Origin: Pseudomonas viridiflava
Lineage (GTDB): Bacteria; Pseudomonadota; Gammaproteobacteria; Pseudomonadales; Pseudomonadaceae
Assembly (NCBI RefSeq): GCF_900590885.1
Contig: NZ_UUON01000001.1
Span: 806,001-870,000 of the forward strand
Length of the DNA stretch: 64,000 nt
Reading direction: 5' to 3'
Shown here: positions 17,204 through 26,478 of the stretch, in pieces
How positions within the stretch are numbered: position 1 is the first letter of the stretch
How the letters are laid out: every line of letters starts with the position of its first letter
Position numbers and translations under genes: made by a program
The notes under the pieces: generated by a model
Seen by the model: the letters and a program-made list of their open reading frames with translations, nothing else
What the model was told of the DNA's origin: nothing
The model's database searches: none

Positions 17204-17581
17204 ATGAGTGAAGATGCACAAGATGTCGTTCTGATCGTCGAGGACGACGAATCCATTATGTTCGTGCTGGGTGAGTACCTGGCAGGCCTCGGCTATCGGG
17301 TGCTGAAAGCGATCAATGGCAAGGAAGCCTTCGAAATCCTCGCGACCAAGCCGCACCTGGACCTGATGGTCACCGATTACCGCCTGCCGGGTGGTATCTC
17401 CGGCGTGCAGATCGCCGAGCCGGCACTCAAAGTGCGGCCGGAGCTGAAAGTGATTTTTATCAGCGGCTACCCGCAGGAAATCCTCGACTGCAACAGCCCG
17501 ATCACGCGCAACGCACCGATCCTGGCCAAGCCGTTCGATCTGGATACGCTGCAAGAGCATATCCAGCGGTTGTTGGCGTAG
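17204..17581 (+). CDS. Single-domain response regulator
   Basis: 125 aa with acidic residues at 13-15, D58 (MVTDYRLPGG), the SGYPQEI switch region and K near LAKPFD. There is no output domain. It starts 79 bp after the receiver-kinase. The start at 17204 is supported by AAAGG at 6 nt spacing; the frame could extend to 17174 but there is no site there. It is probably the last gene of the signalling operon before the 1444-aa toxin-like gene 149 bp downstream. Confidence 0.85.
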   Translation: MSEDAQDVVLIVEDDESIMFVLGEYLAGLGYRVLKAINGKEAFEILATKPHLDLMVTDYRLPGGISGVQIAEPALKVRPELKVIFISGYPQEILDCNSPITRNAPILAKPFDLDTLQEHIQRLLA

Positions 17582-17730
17582 GCGTTCATTGCTGGATGGG
17601 CTGACGGGGAAATATCCCAATACACACATCTCTGGATCATATTTACATCGCTTGCCAATCAGTAAGTGCCTCTGAAAAGAAACTATTCAATCGGGGGCAA
17701 TTACTTAAATGATATGGGCAAGGGTATTTA

Positions 17731-20700
17731 ATGAGTCAGATTGGTTTCCGCTCGGCCTCCGCGTTCACACCTGATTATTCAAGTCTTCACGATCATTACC
17801 CCGCCCCAACCCACGCACAGAGAAATCAGCTATCCAATGACAGTGAGGCTGAGCGGCGTGATACGCGACGGCTTAACCTCTCCGAGTTCCCCGCACACAC
17901 GACGCAGGGACTTTCAATTGCGTTATCGCGCCGCAATGAAACATTAAAGCTGGCCGACTTGCTAACGTCAGCTCCTCGCGAAACCCCGCAGCAACTTATT
18001 GATTATCTTAAAACCACCACCCTCAGCGTCTATCCCCTCACCGATAACGCTGCGGGCGATGCATCAGCTATACAGCACACCGTGAGTCTCAAGGACTATA
18101 TAAACCATAATAAGTGGACCGTGCCGAAGACGCCGGGTGAACTTGAGGCCATGATTGAAGCGTTGCGAACGCCTGCGCCCATTACGCCCGAAAAAGGTGA
18201 TTTCTCGGGTGCCCTCGGTTGGCCAAACCCGCCGACCCGCCAGGAAAGATTAGAGATCTACCAGGGTGTCCTGGCCGGTATAACGAACCCCGGTTCCGGT
18301 GGCTTGCTGGGGGAACTGAGCGATAATCGGCCTTGGCAGAGCCATGAACTGGGCAATCTGCGTGAAGCGATCCAGGACATACTCGACTCGCCTAAAGCCC
18401 AGGCCCTTGGCAGGGAGTTGCAAGCCAGCGTCGGCGCTGTGCCGACCTCCACCAGCGCCACTGATTACCTCTTGGCCGCTATTCATGAAGTGTTCGATCC
18501 CCAGGGAGAAGCTTCAGGTTCAAGAGGTAACGTAGCCGGGTTTGAACTCATCCATCCCGACAATTCGGGCTTGACGGCGTCGGCTATCGTCAAGCGATTG
18601 GCCAACCATTTAAAGGCAGCACCTGTTCGCACTGGACACGAGCGGGTCAACGATCAAACGGCGCTTATCGCCGCTCACCTTCTGCTTTCAAGCCGTGCGC
18701 CGGAGTTTTTGGTTAAAGATATACCGGTGAACGTGACCTATGGCTCCCAGGCCTGGCTTACCTTGAGCACCGCCGTGGGGCGAATCGAGGCGCAAGCGCC
18801 AGGCGCCACCGCGACGATGAAATATGCAGACATTTTGCGTCAGGGCGATGTTGCCGCTCTCACCCTGCAGCAACTGCGGGCAGAGCAGAAGGCCAAGTTG
18901 ACCGCGCTCATGGACTGGGGAGTGGCCAATAGGCTCATCCCGCTGAGCCCATCAGACGATTACACAGCGAATCAACAGAAAGACGTCCTGGCTGCATTCC
19001 AGAAGCAAATGGCAGAGCTTGTAGCCGCATTGGAGGTCCAGGGTGCCCCCATTCCTATGCGCGAAAGCATGGCGGCTGACCAGCTCTATGATGCGCTCGG
19101 CTTTAACCAAAGCGAAAACCTGCCTTACCTCAAGTCGATCATAAGCAAGCTCGGCATCCCCAGGGCGGGCAATGAAAAGCTGCGCGAGGCGCAGGGTGAG
19201 AACGCTGATTTTAATGAACTGATCAACACCAGGTTCATAACGTTAAAGTATCCAAATAAAGATTTTCCCGGTCCGTATTCGTTATTGGACCTTTATATCT
19301 CTAATCGTCTATTCGACGCCCCCGAGCCAGGGAGCAGGAGTGGCGCACTCGACAATACAAAAAACCAATGGCATTTGTTTTCGAACAAGGTCAAGTTTTT
19401 TGAACTGCTTGGAACGTCGGCGGGTTTCCCGGACACCAACAAACTCTACACCGACAAAATACAAAGCCATATTGAAGACTTGAAGCTGGGTACAAAAACA
19501 ACGGTTAAATATTTAATTTCCCGCCTTCCGGCAGACGACCTTAAGTTTTTAGTGCAAGGCAAGATTGAATTTTACCGCGAGGAGCTTATTTACGACTCTA
19601 CCCCTGGACGGAACCATGTTGAACGCGGGCAGCCCATTAGTAACAAGCCGCTGGTTGCACGTTGCCAAATAGGCTCAGAAGTCAGGTTTTATGAGATAAA
19701 CCCTCAAAAGGCGAATATTTACAGGCGAGCCGATCTCGAGAAGAACTTCAAAGTGGGGGCCCCTGATGGGCTGCGAAAACAAGTGCTTCCAGGCAGTGAT
19801 ACGGATGAGATCAGTGTGCCTAGCTACGCTAGGATTCCAGGCAGCCACCGATATACCACCAAAGTTGCCGAAATGAACCCCTCGGATTTACCCCAAGAAC
19901 CCGCCTATGATTCCCGTCGCACAAATAACATCGCGAACTTTGTGACCGAGCATGTGTATACAGGCCTGACGGAGAAGATCAAGGCCTATTCGAAGGGGTC
20001 TACAACGCTGGAGACCGAAGTTCCAGACTACGTAAAGTATCGTGAGTTTCTGCTTAACCTGATTCCCTTGCGCTCCGCCATTGTGAATTTCTCCAAAGGT
20101 AACTTTGCCGAAGGTTTGGGCGAGCTTGCCTTGGACGCTCTGGGTTTTGTCACCCTGGGTGCCGCGACGGTAGGCAAGGCGCTGGGCGCCGTAGCAAAAG
20201 GGGCCAAAGCCCTGCGGGTCGCCTCAATCATTGGCAAGGCCGCGGTGAGTCTCCTCAATCCATTGGACGGTGTCACCAGCCTTATCACTGGCGTAGGACG
20301 CGGAGTAAAAAAGGTCGGCAATGTTGGCCTCAAACACCTGAATAAAATTCGTGGAGCAGCAGGCGATTATGACCTTGTCGCTGCGGCCAAGCGCTTTGAT
20401 GCATCAGCCTTAGGCACCTACAAGCGCGAAGGCGATGTCGTACACAGCGGGACCGCCGTGCTAACGGGCGGAAAGTGGCATGCCTACGACGCTGTCTTGC
20501 AGCACCCCTACGGTTCAGCGCTGGTTGACTTCGTGCCCTCCATGAAGAGCGCTGCGGCTTTTGGAGACTGGGATGTGGGTCGAAAAGTGTTGAAGCCCGA
20601 CCAAAAAACCATTGTGGATAAATGGACCGCGGCGCTCAACAAGCATAAGTTCGGGCACGATAAAGCACAGTTCGAAGCGGCTTATCACGCTACCGAGGTG

Positions 20701-22065
20701 CCGAAAGCCTCCAGCCTTTTTTCACGTCAAATGAAGCCGCTGGAATTAATGGCGTTGGCGCAAAAAAAAGACCTCACGGCGAGCATGATGGGCTCACTCG
20801 TCAAGCAGTACGATAATTTGGCCTTCAAGCACGGGGCAAAAGGCGCGACCCGGTTCATCGACAACATCGAACCTGAATTCGGTACTGTGTTTGCAATGCC
20901 GCAAGCCAGTTACCTGAGTTCGACAGCGCAGTTTTCCGATGGCCAATGTGCAGCGCTTTCGCGCACGTTCGCCACGGCCATAGAACAAGGCAAAGACAAA
21001 GTACTGATTAATAACATGTACAAAGCCTCGGCCCGTCCTGATGCACCTGCGTCCAGGGAGTTCATGCACTCGCTTAAAAGCCTGCAAGCTCAGACGGGCG
21101 GCGAAACGGCGTTTCATGCGCACAAGGTTGCGCGGCAGGTGACCCACGACCAGTTGGTGGAGGAGTTGGCACAGTCACCCGGCACTAAATCCGTGATGAT
21201 CGATACACCAGGGCATGCAATGGCGGCCGGTGTGATCGTTGAGGGCACGGCGAAAAAATACTATTTCTATGATCCGAATGCTGGCGTTGCCTACTTCAAT
21301 ACCCCCGAGGCAATGGAGAAAGGGCTGACCCGGTTATTCAATGACAAAACCTTTCCCACGCCTTACCGATCCCATGGCGTAGATCCCAAACGTCTGGAGT
21401 TCAAGATATTCACCCATGACGACGAATGGAGAGAGCTGAATAGCATCAACCAAAGCGCGTTCAAAAAGCTCTATGAAGTCCCACTCGATGAGCGCGCATT
21501 TGCGACCCTCTCTAATGATCGTTTGAAAGCGGGCTGGGAACACCAGTACAAGACGCCAGGCAATCATGGCCTGATTTGTTACGAAGCCTCAGTACGTGTG
21601 GGGCAGGCCGAAAAGACCCTTGCCCCTGAAGTCTTCGACGCTGTGCAAGCCGCCAGAAAAGGTCAGCGAGGCACTAACTATTCACAACGCTACCTGAACA
21701 TCATGGGCATTCAGTCAGACAGTCTCAAAACCAGGTTCAATCCTGCGGACATCCAGGAGTCCGGTTTGCTCAACTTCAAACGTGCGCATGAGGGAGGGGA
21801 GTTCGGCCACACGGTCTACATCCAGAAAGACGTAAACAATAAGCTTTATCTGTTCAACACCAATAGCCAGGATCTGGACGCGGCGATGGCCAGACATGGC
21901 AACCCGTCCAAATTAAGCGGCAGCATGACCGTTTATCACCTGGGCGATGGCAAGCATAAAGGCCTTCAGGATTTCCTCGACGGGCTCAACGGGCAAAGCG
22001 GCTGGCAGTTTGCCTACACACCCGCCAGCACACTCAACGCCAACGTAGCGAACCTGGCCGTCTGA
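17731..22065 (+). CDS. Giant toxin/effector-like protein with C58-type domain and a second Cys-His-Asn module
   Basis: 1444 aa, no signal peptide. Residues about 115-470 and 765-1235 align by eye with the 1870-aa protein at 5157 (shared motifs FLxKDIPxNVTxGSxAW, LNLIPxRSAxVNF, LNPLxGV, HKGKW/TGGKW). The N-terminal repeats of that protein are absent. A hydrophobic segment covers about 770-880. The C58-like module has C1073 (DGQCAAL), H1162 (TPGHAMAAG) and D1181 (FYDPNAG). A further 200 residues hold LICYEAS (C1283), EFGHTVYI (H1360) and LYLFNTNSQDLD (N1376 or D1381), which reads like a second papain-like fold; this is inference. AAGGG precedes the ATG. It ends 13 bp from the convergent kinase gene. 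Toxin or effector function is inferred from the catalytic domain family. Confidence 0.75.
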   Translation: MSQIGFRSASAFTPDYSSLHDHYPAPTHAQRNQLSNDSEAERRDTRRLNLSEFPAHTTQGLSIALSRRNETLKLADLLTSAPRETPQQLIDYLKTTTLSVYPLTDNAAGDASAIQHTVSLKDYINHNKWTVPKTPGELEAMIEALRTPAPITPEKGDFSGALGWPNPPTRQERLEIYQGVLAGITNPGSGGLLGELSDNRPWQSHELGNLREAIQDILDSPKAQALGRELQASVGAVPTSTSATDYLLAAIHEVFDPQGEASGSRGNVAGFELIHPDNSGLTASAIVKRLANHLKAAPVRTGHERVNDQTALIAAHLLLSSRAPEFLVKDIPVNVTYGSQAWLTLSTAVGRIEAQAPGATATMKYADILRQGDVAALTLQQLRAEQKAKLTALMDWGVANRLIPLSPSDDYTANQQKDVLAAFQKQMAELVAALEVQGAPIPMRESMAADQLYDALGFNQSENLPYLKSIISKLGIPRAGNEKLREAQGENADFNELINTRFITLKYPNKDFPGPYSLLDLYISNRLFDAPEPGSRSGALDNTKNQWHLFSNKVKFFELLGTSAGFPDTNKLYTDKIQSHIEDLKLGTKTTVKYLISRLPADDLKFLVQGKIEFYREELIYDSTPGRNHVERGQPISNKPLVARCQIGSEVRFYEINPQKANIYRRADLEKNFKVGAPDGLRKQVLPGSDTDEISVPSYARIPGSHRYTTKVAEMNPSDLPQEPAYDSRRTNNIANFVTEHVYTGLTEKIKAYSKGSTTLETEVPDYVKYREFLLNLIPLRSAIVNFSKGNFAEGLGELALDALGFVTLGAATVGKALGAVAKGAKALRVASIIGKAAVSLLNPLDGVTSLITGVGRGVKKVGNVGLKHLNKIRGAAGDYDLVAAAKRFDASALGTYKREGDVVHSGTAVLTGGKWHAYDAVLQHPYGSALVDFVPSMKSAAAFGDWDVGRKVLKPDQKTIVDKWTAALNKHKFGHDKAQFEAAYHATEVPKASSLFSRQMKPLELMALAQKKDLTASMMGSLVKQYDNLAFKHGAKGATRFIDNIEPEFGTVFAMPQASYLSSTAQFSDGQCAALSRTFATAIEQGKDKVLINNMYKASARPDAPASREFMHSLKSLQAQTGGETAFHAHKVARQVTHDQLVEELAQSPGTKSVMIDTPGHAMAAGVIVEGTAKKYYFYDPNAGVAYFNTPEAMEKGLTRLFNDKTFPTPYRSHGVDPKRLEFKIFTHDDEWRELNSINQSAFKKLYEVPLDERAFATLSNDRLKAGWEHQYKTPGNHGLICYEASVRVGQAEKTLAPEVFDAVQAARKGQRGTNYSQRYLNIMGIQSDSLKTRFNPADIQESGLLNFKRAHEGGEFGHTVYIQKDVNNKLYLFNTNSQDLDAAMARHGNPSKLSGSMTVYHLGDGKHKGLQDFLDGLNGQSGWQFAYTPASTLNANVANLAV

Positions 22066-22078
22066 AAATGCGCGGCCC

Positions 22079-23749
22079 CTAGCACCTGATCATCTCCCGC
22101 ACCTTCGCCGTCAACAAATCAAAGGTAAACGGCTTGGTGATCAGCTGCATGCCCGGGTCGAGGAACCCGCCTCGAACCGCCGCGTGCTCGGCGTAGCCGG
22201 TAATAAACAACACCTTCAAGTCGGGTCGAAGCTGCCTGCCGATTTCGGCCAGTTGCCGGCCGTTCATGCCCGGCAAGCCCACATCGCTGATCATCAGGTC
22301 AATGCGCTGGGTGGACTCGATAATTGGCAACGCACTGTCAGCATCGCCAGCCTCGACAAAGGCGTAACCCAGCTCGCTCAATACCTGGCTGACCAACGCC
22401 CGCACGGCCGGGTCGTCCTCAACGATCAAGACGGTTTCGCCGGCATTGGCGAACGGCAGCAGGGCAGGGTCCGCACGCACATCGGCGGTGGGTTGGCCGA
22501 TAAAGCGCGGCAGAAACAGGCTTACCGTGGTCCCCTTGCCGACTTCGCTATGGATGGTCACATGGCCATGGGACTGGCGCGCGAAGCCATAAATCATCGA
22601 CAAGCCCAGGCCGGTGCCCTGGCCGATGGGTTTGGTGGTGAAGAACGGGTCGAAGACCCGGCCGATCACGGTGTCCGGTATGCCGCAGCCGTTATCGCTG
22701 ACACTCAGTTCCACGTAGTCGCCAGGAGTGAGAGTGCCATAGGCGGCGGTGAATACGCTGTCGAGCCGGCGGTTGGTGGTTTCCACCACCAGCTTGCCGC
22801 CGCCGGGCATTGCATCGCGGGCGTTGATGACCAGGTTGAGCAGGGCGCTTTCCAGCTGGTTGGGGTCGGCTTCGGCGGTCCAGGGTTCGCCGGTGAGGCG
22901 CATGTCCAGGGAAATGCTTTCGTTGATGCTGCGTTGCAGCAGCTCGCCCATGGACGTGACCAGCTCATTGAGGTTGACCGGTTTGGAGTCCAGCGACTGG
23001 CGACGCGAGAACGCCAGCAGCCGGTGGGTGAGCCCGGCGGCGCGATTCGCCGAGGTGACGCCCAGGTCGATCAAGCCGTCGAGGTCGTCCAGCTTGCCTC
23101 GGGATATCCGCCGGCGCAGCAGCTCCAGGCTGCCGATGATCCCGGTGAGCATGTTGTTGAAGTCATGGGCGATGCCGCCGGTCAATTGGCCGACGGCTTC
23201 CATTTTCTGTGATTGGCGCAAGGCTTCTTCGTTGTGACGCAACTGCGCGGTGCGCTCTTCGACTTGTTGTTCGAGGGTTTCCAGGGTGCGCTGCAGGCGC
23301 AACTCACTCTGGCTCAGGTCGATCAGGCGGTCGCGCGCCTCATATTGCCGGCGGCGACCGCGCAGGGCGGCGCTGACCAGGCTGATCAGCGTGATCGGGT
23401 GGAAGGGCCGCTCCAGGAACGTCACGTTGCCCAACAGGCCGCTGAGGTGTGACGAGCCGTTCTGCTCGCTGCCGCCGTGATGGGTCATCAGCACAATGGG
23501 CAGGTCCGACCAGGCCGGTTGCCGGTGCAAGTGCTCCAGCAGCGGTTCCAGATCGACACCGCGCAGGGCTTCGGCAGCGATGATCAACAAGCCGGCGCCC
23601 TGGTCCAGGGCTTCGCAGAGCATCGGCAGGTGGCTGGCAACGATGCCGTTGTAGCCGGCTTCTTTGAGCATCATCAGCGCCAGCGCGCCATCACGGCCCA
23701 TCGGCGCCAGTACGATTGCGCGTTCGGAGACCGGTGAAAGGCCCGTCAC
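22079..23749 (-). CDS. Hybrid histidine kinase with N-terminal pseudo-receiver
   Basis: 556 aa, soluble. Residues about 8-130 fold like a receiver but lack the phosphoacceptor Asp (LLIIAAEALRG at that place). A coiled coil follows (about 140-185), HisKA with H195 (GGIAHDFNNMLTG), HATPase_c (GQGTGLGLSMIYGF) and a C-terminal receiver with D in MISDVGLPGMNG. The start is GTG and overlaps the stop of the KaiC-like gene as GTGA, so the two are co-translated. A KaiC-like ATPase paired with a kinase suggests the ATPase tunes the kinase or reports cellular state; this is inferred from the gene pair. Confidence 0.88.
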   Translation of the reverse strand: MTGLSPVSERAIVLAPMGRDGALALMMLKEAGYNGIVASHLPMLCEALDQGAGLLIIAAEALRGVDLEPLLEHLHRQPAWSDLPIVLMTHHGGSEQNGSSHLSGLLGNVTFLERPFHPITLISLVSAALRGRRRQYEARDRLIDLSQSELRLQRTLETLEQQVEERTAQLRHNEEALRQSQKMEAVGQLTGGIAHDFNNMLTGIIGSLELLRRRISRGKLDDLDGLIDLGVTSANRAAGLTHRLLAFSRRQSLDSKPVNLNELVTSMGELLQRSINESISLDMRLTGEPWTAEADPNQLESALLNLVINARDAMPGGGKLVVETTNRRLDSVFTAAYGTLTPGDYVELSVSDNGCGIPDTVIGRVFDPFFTTKPIGQGTGLGLSMIYGFARQSHGHVTIHSEVGKGTTVSLFLPRFIGQPTADVRADPALLPFANAGETVLIVEDDPAVRALVSQVLSELGYAFVEAGDADSALPIIESTQRIDLMISDVGLPGMNGRQLAEIGRQLRPDLKVLFITGYAEHAAVRGGFLDPGMQLITKPFTFDLLTAKVREMIRC

Positions 23750-25248
23750 ACGCCCTCATCCTTGAGCAGAGGGGAACCGGCGCCCATGTAGGTCGGGATC
23801 CCGCGCAATACGCCCTGGAAGTTGTCCAGCGGCTCGCCGACCGTCAGGCCACGGCTGCCGATACGGTATTCGCGGATCGTTGATTCGTGAGAGCCGGTGC
23901 GTTTCTTGATGATCGAGATGGCGCGGCGCACCTTGCCCAGGGCCTCGAAGTAGCGCAGCAGAATCACGGTGTCGGCCAGGTAGGTGATGTCGACTGGCGC
24001 TTGCATGTCGCCGACCAGCCCATGTTGCGCGACGGTCATGAAGGTCGCCGCGCCCCGGCGGTTGAGGTACAGCAGCAGTTCGTGCATATGCAGGATCAGT
24101 GCGTTTTCTTCGGGCATTGCGGCCTGGTAGCCGTTGATGCTGTCGATCACCACGGTCTTGATCCCGCGCTCGTCGACGCAACGGCGCACGCGGTGCGAGA
24201 ACTCGCCGGGGGACAGCTCGGCGGCGTCCACCTGCTCGATCAGCAGGTTGCCGGTTTCCTGTAGCGCCGCCAGGTCGATGCCCATGTTTTTCATGCGTTC
24301 GAACAGCAGCCCCAGTTCTTCATCGAAGATAAACAGCGCGGCTTTTTCACCACGGGCCACGGCGGCGGCGGCGAAGATCATCGAGATCAGCGACTTGCCG
24401 GTACCGGCCGGGCCGAGGATCAGGCTGCTGGAGCCGGTTTCGATGCCGCCGCCCAACAGTGAATCCATGGCAGGAATGCCGCTGGTCAGGGTCTGGCGGA
24501 GATAGCCACCGCGATGCTCGGCCGCCACCAGACGCGGGAACACGTGCACGCCGCCTTGCATGATGGTGAAGTCGTGGAAGCCGCCACGGTACTTCTGGCC
24601 GCGGTATTTCACCACCCGCACCCGGCGCCGTTCGGCGCCGTAGTTGGGGGTCAGTTCTTCCAGGCGAATCACGCCGTGGGCCACACTGTGCACGGTTTTA
24701 TCGAGGGATTCGGTGGTCAGGTCGTCCAGCAGCAGCACGGTGGCGTCGTAGCGCACAAAGTAGTGCTTGATCGCGAGGATCTGCCGGCGATAACGCAACG
24801 AGCTTTGTGCCAGCAGGCGGATTTCCGAGAGGCTGTCGATAACCACGCGGGTCGGCTTGACCCGTTCCACCACCTCGAAGATCTGGCGGGTGGCTTCACC
24901 CAGTTCCAGGTCGGAGGAGTACAGCAGGCTCTGCTGGTGCTCGGCGTCGAGCAGGCTTTCCGGCGGGGTCAGTTCGAAGATATGGATATTGTCATCCAGG
25001 TCCCAGCCGTGGGACTTGGCGCCCTGGCGCAATTCGCGCTCGGTTTCGGAGAGCGTGATGTACAGCGAACGCTCTCCGGCTTTTGCCCCGGCCTGCAGGA
25101 AGTGCAGGGCGACCGTGGTTTTACCGGTGCCAGGCTCACCTTCCAGCAGGAACAGGTGGCTACGCGATAGCCCGCCGGAAAGAATGTCATCAAGACCTTC
25201 GATGCCGGTGGCCGCTTTTTCGGATAACTGCGCGTTGGATGTAGACAA
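23746..25248 (-). CDS. KaiC-like double-domain ATPase
   Basis: 500 aa with two RecA-like KaiC domains. Walker A sites are GEPGTGKTT (37-45) and GPAGTGKS (279-286); Walker B-like strands are TRVVIDSLSEIR and TVVIDSINGYQ. Cyanobacterial KaiC has the same tandem layout. In heterotrophs these proteins are thought to act in signalling or stress rather than a clock. No kaiA or kaiB is visible. The TTG start is supported by GAGGG about 6 nt upstream. The stop overlaps the kinase GTG, and the pair is transcribed towards the 1444-aa toxin-like gene. Confidence 0.88.
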   Translation of the reverse strand: MSTSNAQLSEKAATGIEGLDDILSGGLSRSHLFLLEGEPGTGKTTVALHFLQAGAKAGERSLYITLSETERELRQGAKSHGWDLDDNIHIFELTPPESLLDAEHQQSLLYSSDLELGEATRQIFEVVERVKPTRVVIDSLSEIRLLAQSSLRYRRQILAIKHYFVRYDATVLLLDDLTTESLDKTVHSVAHGVIRLEELTPNYGAERRRVRVVKYRGQKYRGGFHDFTIMQGGVHVFPRLVAAEHRGGYLRQTLTSGIPAMDSLLGGGIETGSSSLILGPAGTGKSLISMIFAAAAVARGEKAALFIFDEELGLLFERMKNMGIDLAALQETGNLLIEQVDAAELSPGEFSHRVRRCVDERGIKTVVIDSINGYQAAMPEENALILHMHELLLYLNRRGAATFMTVAQHGLVGDMQAPVDITYLADTVILLRYFEALGKVRRAISIIKKRTGSHESTIREYRIGSRGLTVGEPLDNFQGVLRGIPTYMGAGSPLLKDEGV

Positions 25249-25355
25249 GAAGTGCCCTCAGGTCACATACGAGTAGAGGATGCGCGCCGTTGATATCGGA
25301 GCGCCATACTCTCTTGACCGTAGCGCTTTGCCACGGTTCCAACCTGTTGCCAAAA

Positions 25356-26414
25356 CTACAGACCCTGCTGGAGTGCGGGGTCATCCGGATTCTGCTGTTC
25401 AAGCTGGGCGAGCAGCACTTGCACGTTCTGCAACTGGCCGCTTTCTTTCCAGTAGTTGATCAGCAGCACGCGCGCCTTGCGATTGGCCGGGTGGCGCTGA
25501 AGGATTTCTTCCAGCTGGCGCTGGGCAGTTTCCTGTTCATGCTGGGCGTGCAGGGTGGTGGCCAGGTCGTAGCGGTAATCCTGGTTGTCCGGCTCAAGTT
25601 CCACCGCCTTGGACAAGCCGAGCAGCGCATAGGGGCGCTCGCCATGGTGCAGCAGCCACATGCCCAGGGCATGTTGCAGGTAGGCCGACTCGGGGTGCGC
25701 CGCCAGCTGCCGCGCCAGCAGTTGGCGGGATTCGTCGGTCTTGCCTTGTTTGTCGAGCAATTCGATCTGCGCCACCCCGGCTTGCAGGTTATCGGGTTGC
25801 AGGCGCATGGCCTGTTCCAGCGCATTTTGCGCGTCGGGCAGCAGGGCGCTGTGGATATACAGGCGCGCCAGTTGAATCCAGCCCTCGGCCGTTTCCGGCT
25901 GCGCCTTGAGCGTCTTTACGAACTCATCCAGCACCTGCTGCAACGGGCCGAAGTACAGGCCCAAGGTGTCGGGGGACAGCCCGAGCAAGGCATTGGCAGC
26001 GGCAAACCGTACGCCCTGGTCGGGATCATCCAGCGCCGGGCCAAGCAGCAGCGTGCGCTGGCCACTGGGCACCAGGCCGACGATGCTGTGAATGGCAGCC
26101 TCGCGCACCAGCGGTGACTCGCTGGCCAGGTCTTTATCCGCCAGTTTCAAGGCCTGGGGGCTGGGGTAGTTGGGCAATTCGGCGTGCAGCGCGGCGCGGC
26201 GTTCGGGCGACAGGTCCGGGCGGCCCAATTGCTGGTACAGCACACGGGCCGCGCCGGGCTCGCCGTTATGCGCCTGTTTCAGGGCTTTGGAGTAACCGTG
26301 GGCAATGGCCGGCGGCACGGCCACCGGGGTGGCGCGGGAGAAATACCAGGTGAGCAGCACAATAAACAACAGGGCGCACAGGCCGACGATGGCGTAACGG
26401 CGTGACTTTGACAT
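25356..26414 (-). CDS. Membrane-anchored tetratricopeptide-repeat protein
   Basis: About 352 aa. It starts with a short basic segment and one TM helix (about 8-25, IVGLCALLFIVLLTWYF), followed by a HEAT-like region (about 70-155) and TPR units (about 160-345, e.g. AEGWIQLARLYIHSALLPDAQ, YRYDLATTLHAQHEQETA). It probably faces the periplasm. TPRs act as protein-binding scaffolds; the partner is unknown. ATG 26414 is used because it directly precedes the TM anchor. It lies 107 bp downstream of the KaiC-like gene start and is transcribed away from the bestrophin gene after a 64-bp gap. Confidence 0.75.
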   Translation of the reverse strand: MSKSRRYAIVGLCALLFIVLLTWYFSRATPVAVPPAIAHGYSKALKQAHNGEPGAARVLYQQLGRPDLSPERRAALHAELPNYPSPQALKLADKDLASESPLVREAAIHSIVGLVPSGQRTLLLGPALDDPDQGVRFAAANALLGLSPDTLGLYFGPLQQVLDEFVKTLKAQPETAEGWIQLARLYIHSALLPDAQNALEQAMRLQPDNLQAGVAQIELLDKQGKTDESRQLLARQLAAHPESAYLQHALGMWLLHHGERPYALLGLSKAVELEPDNQDYRYDLATTLHAQHEQETAQRQLEEILQRHPANRKARVLLINYWKESGQLQNVQVLLAQLEQQNPDDPALQQGL

Positions 26415-26478
26415 GCAGGCGTCCAGCAAGAGCAAAGCCGTCAGCTTCGGTCAGACCAGGGCAGGTGTCAAACCCGCA

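Noticed and set aside
5157..22065. Mobile island with integrase, transposase or flanking direct repeats around the toxin-like genes
   Set aside because: No integrase, transposase, tRNA or flanking direct repeat was seen near either gene; the only recombinase is about 24 kb away from the nearer one.
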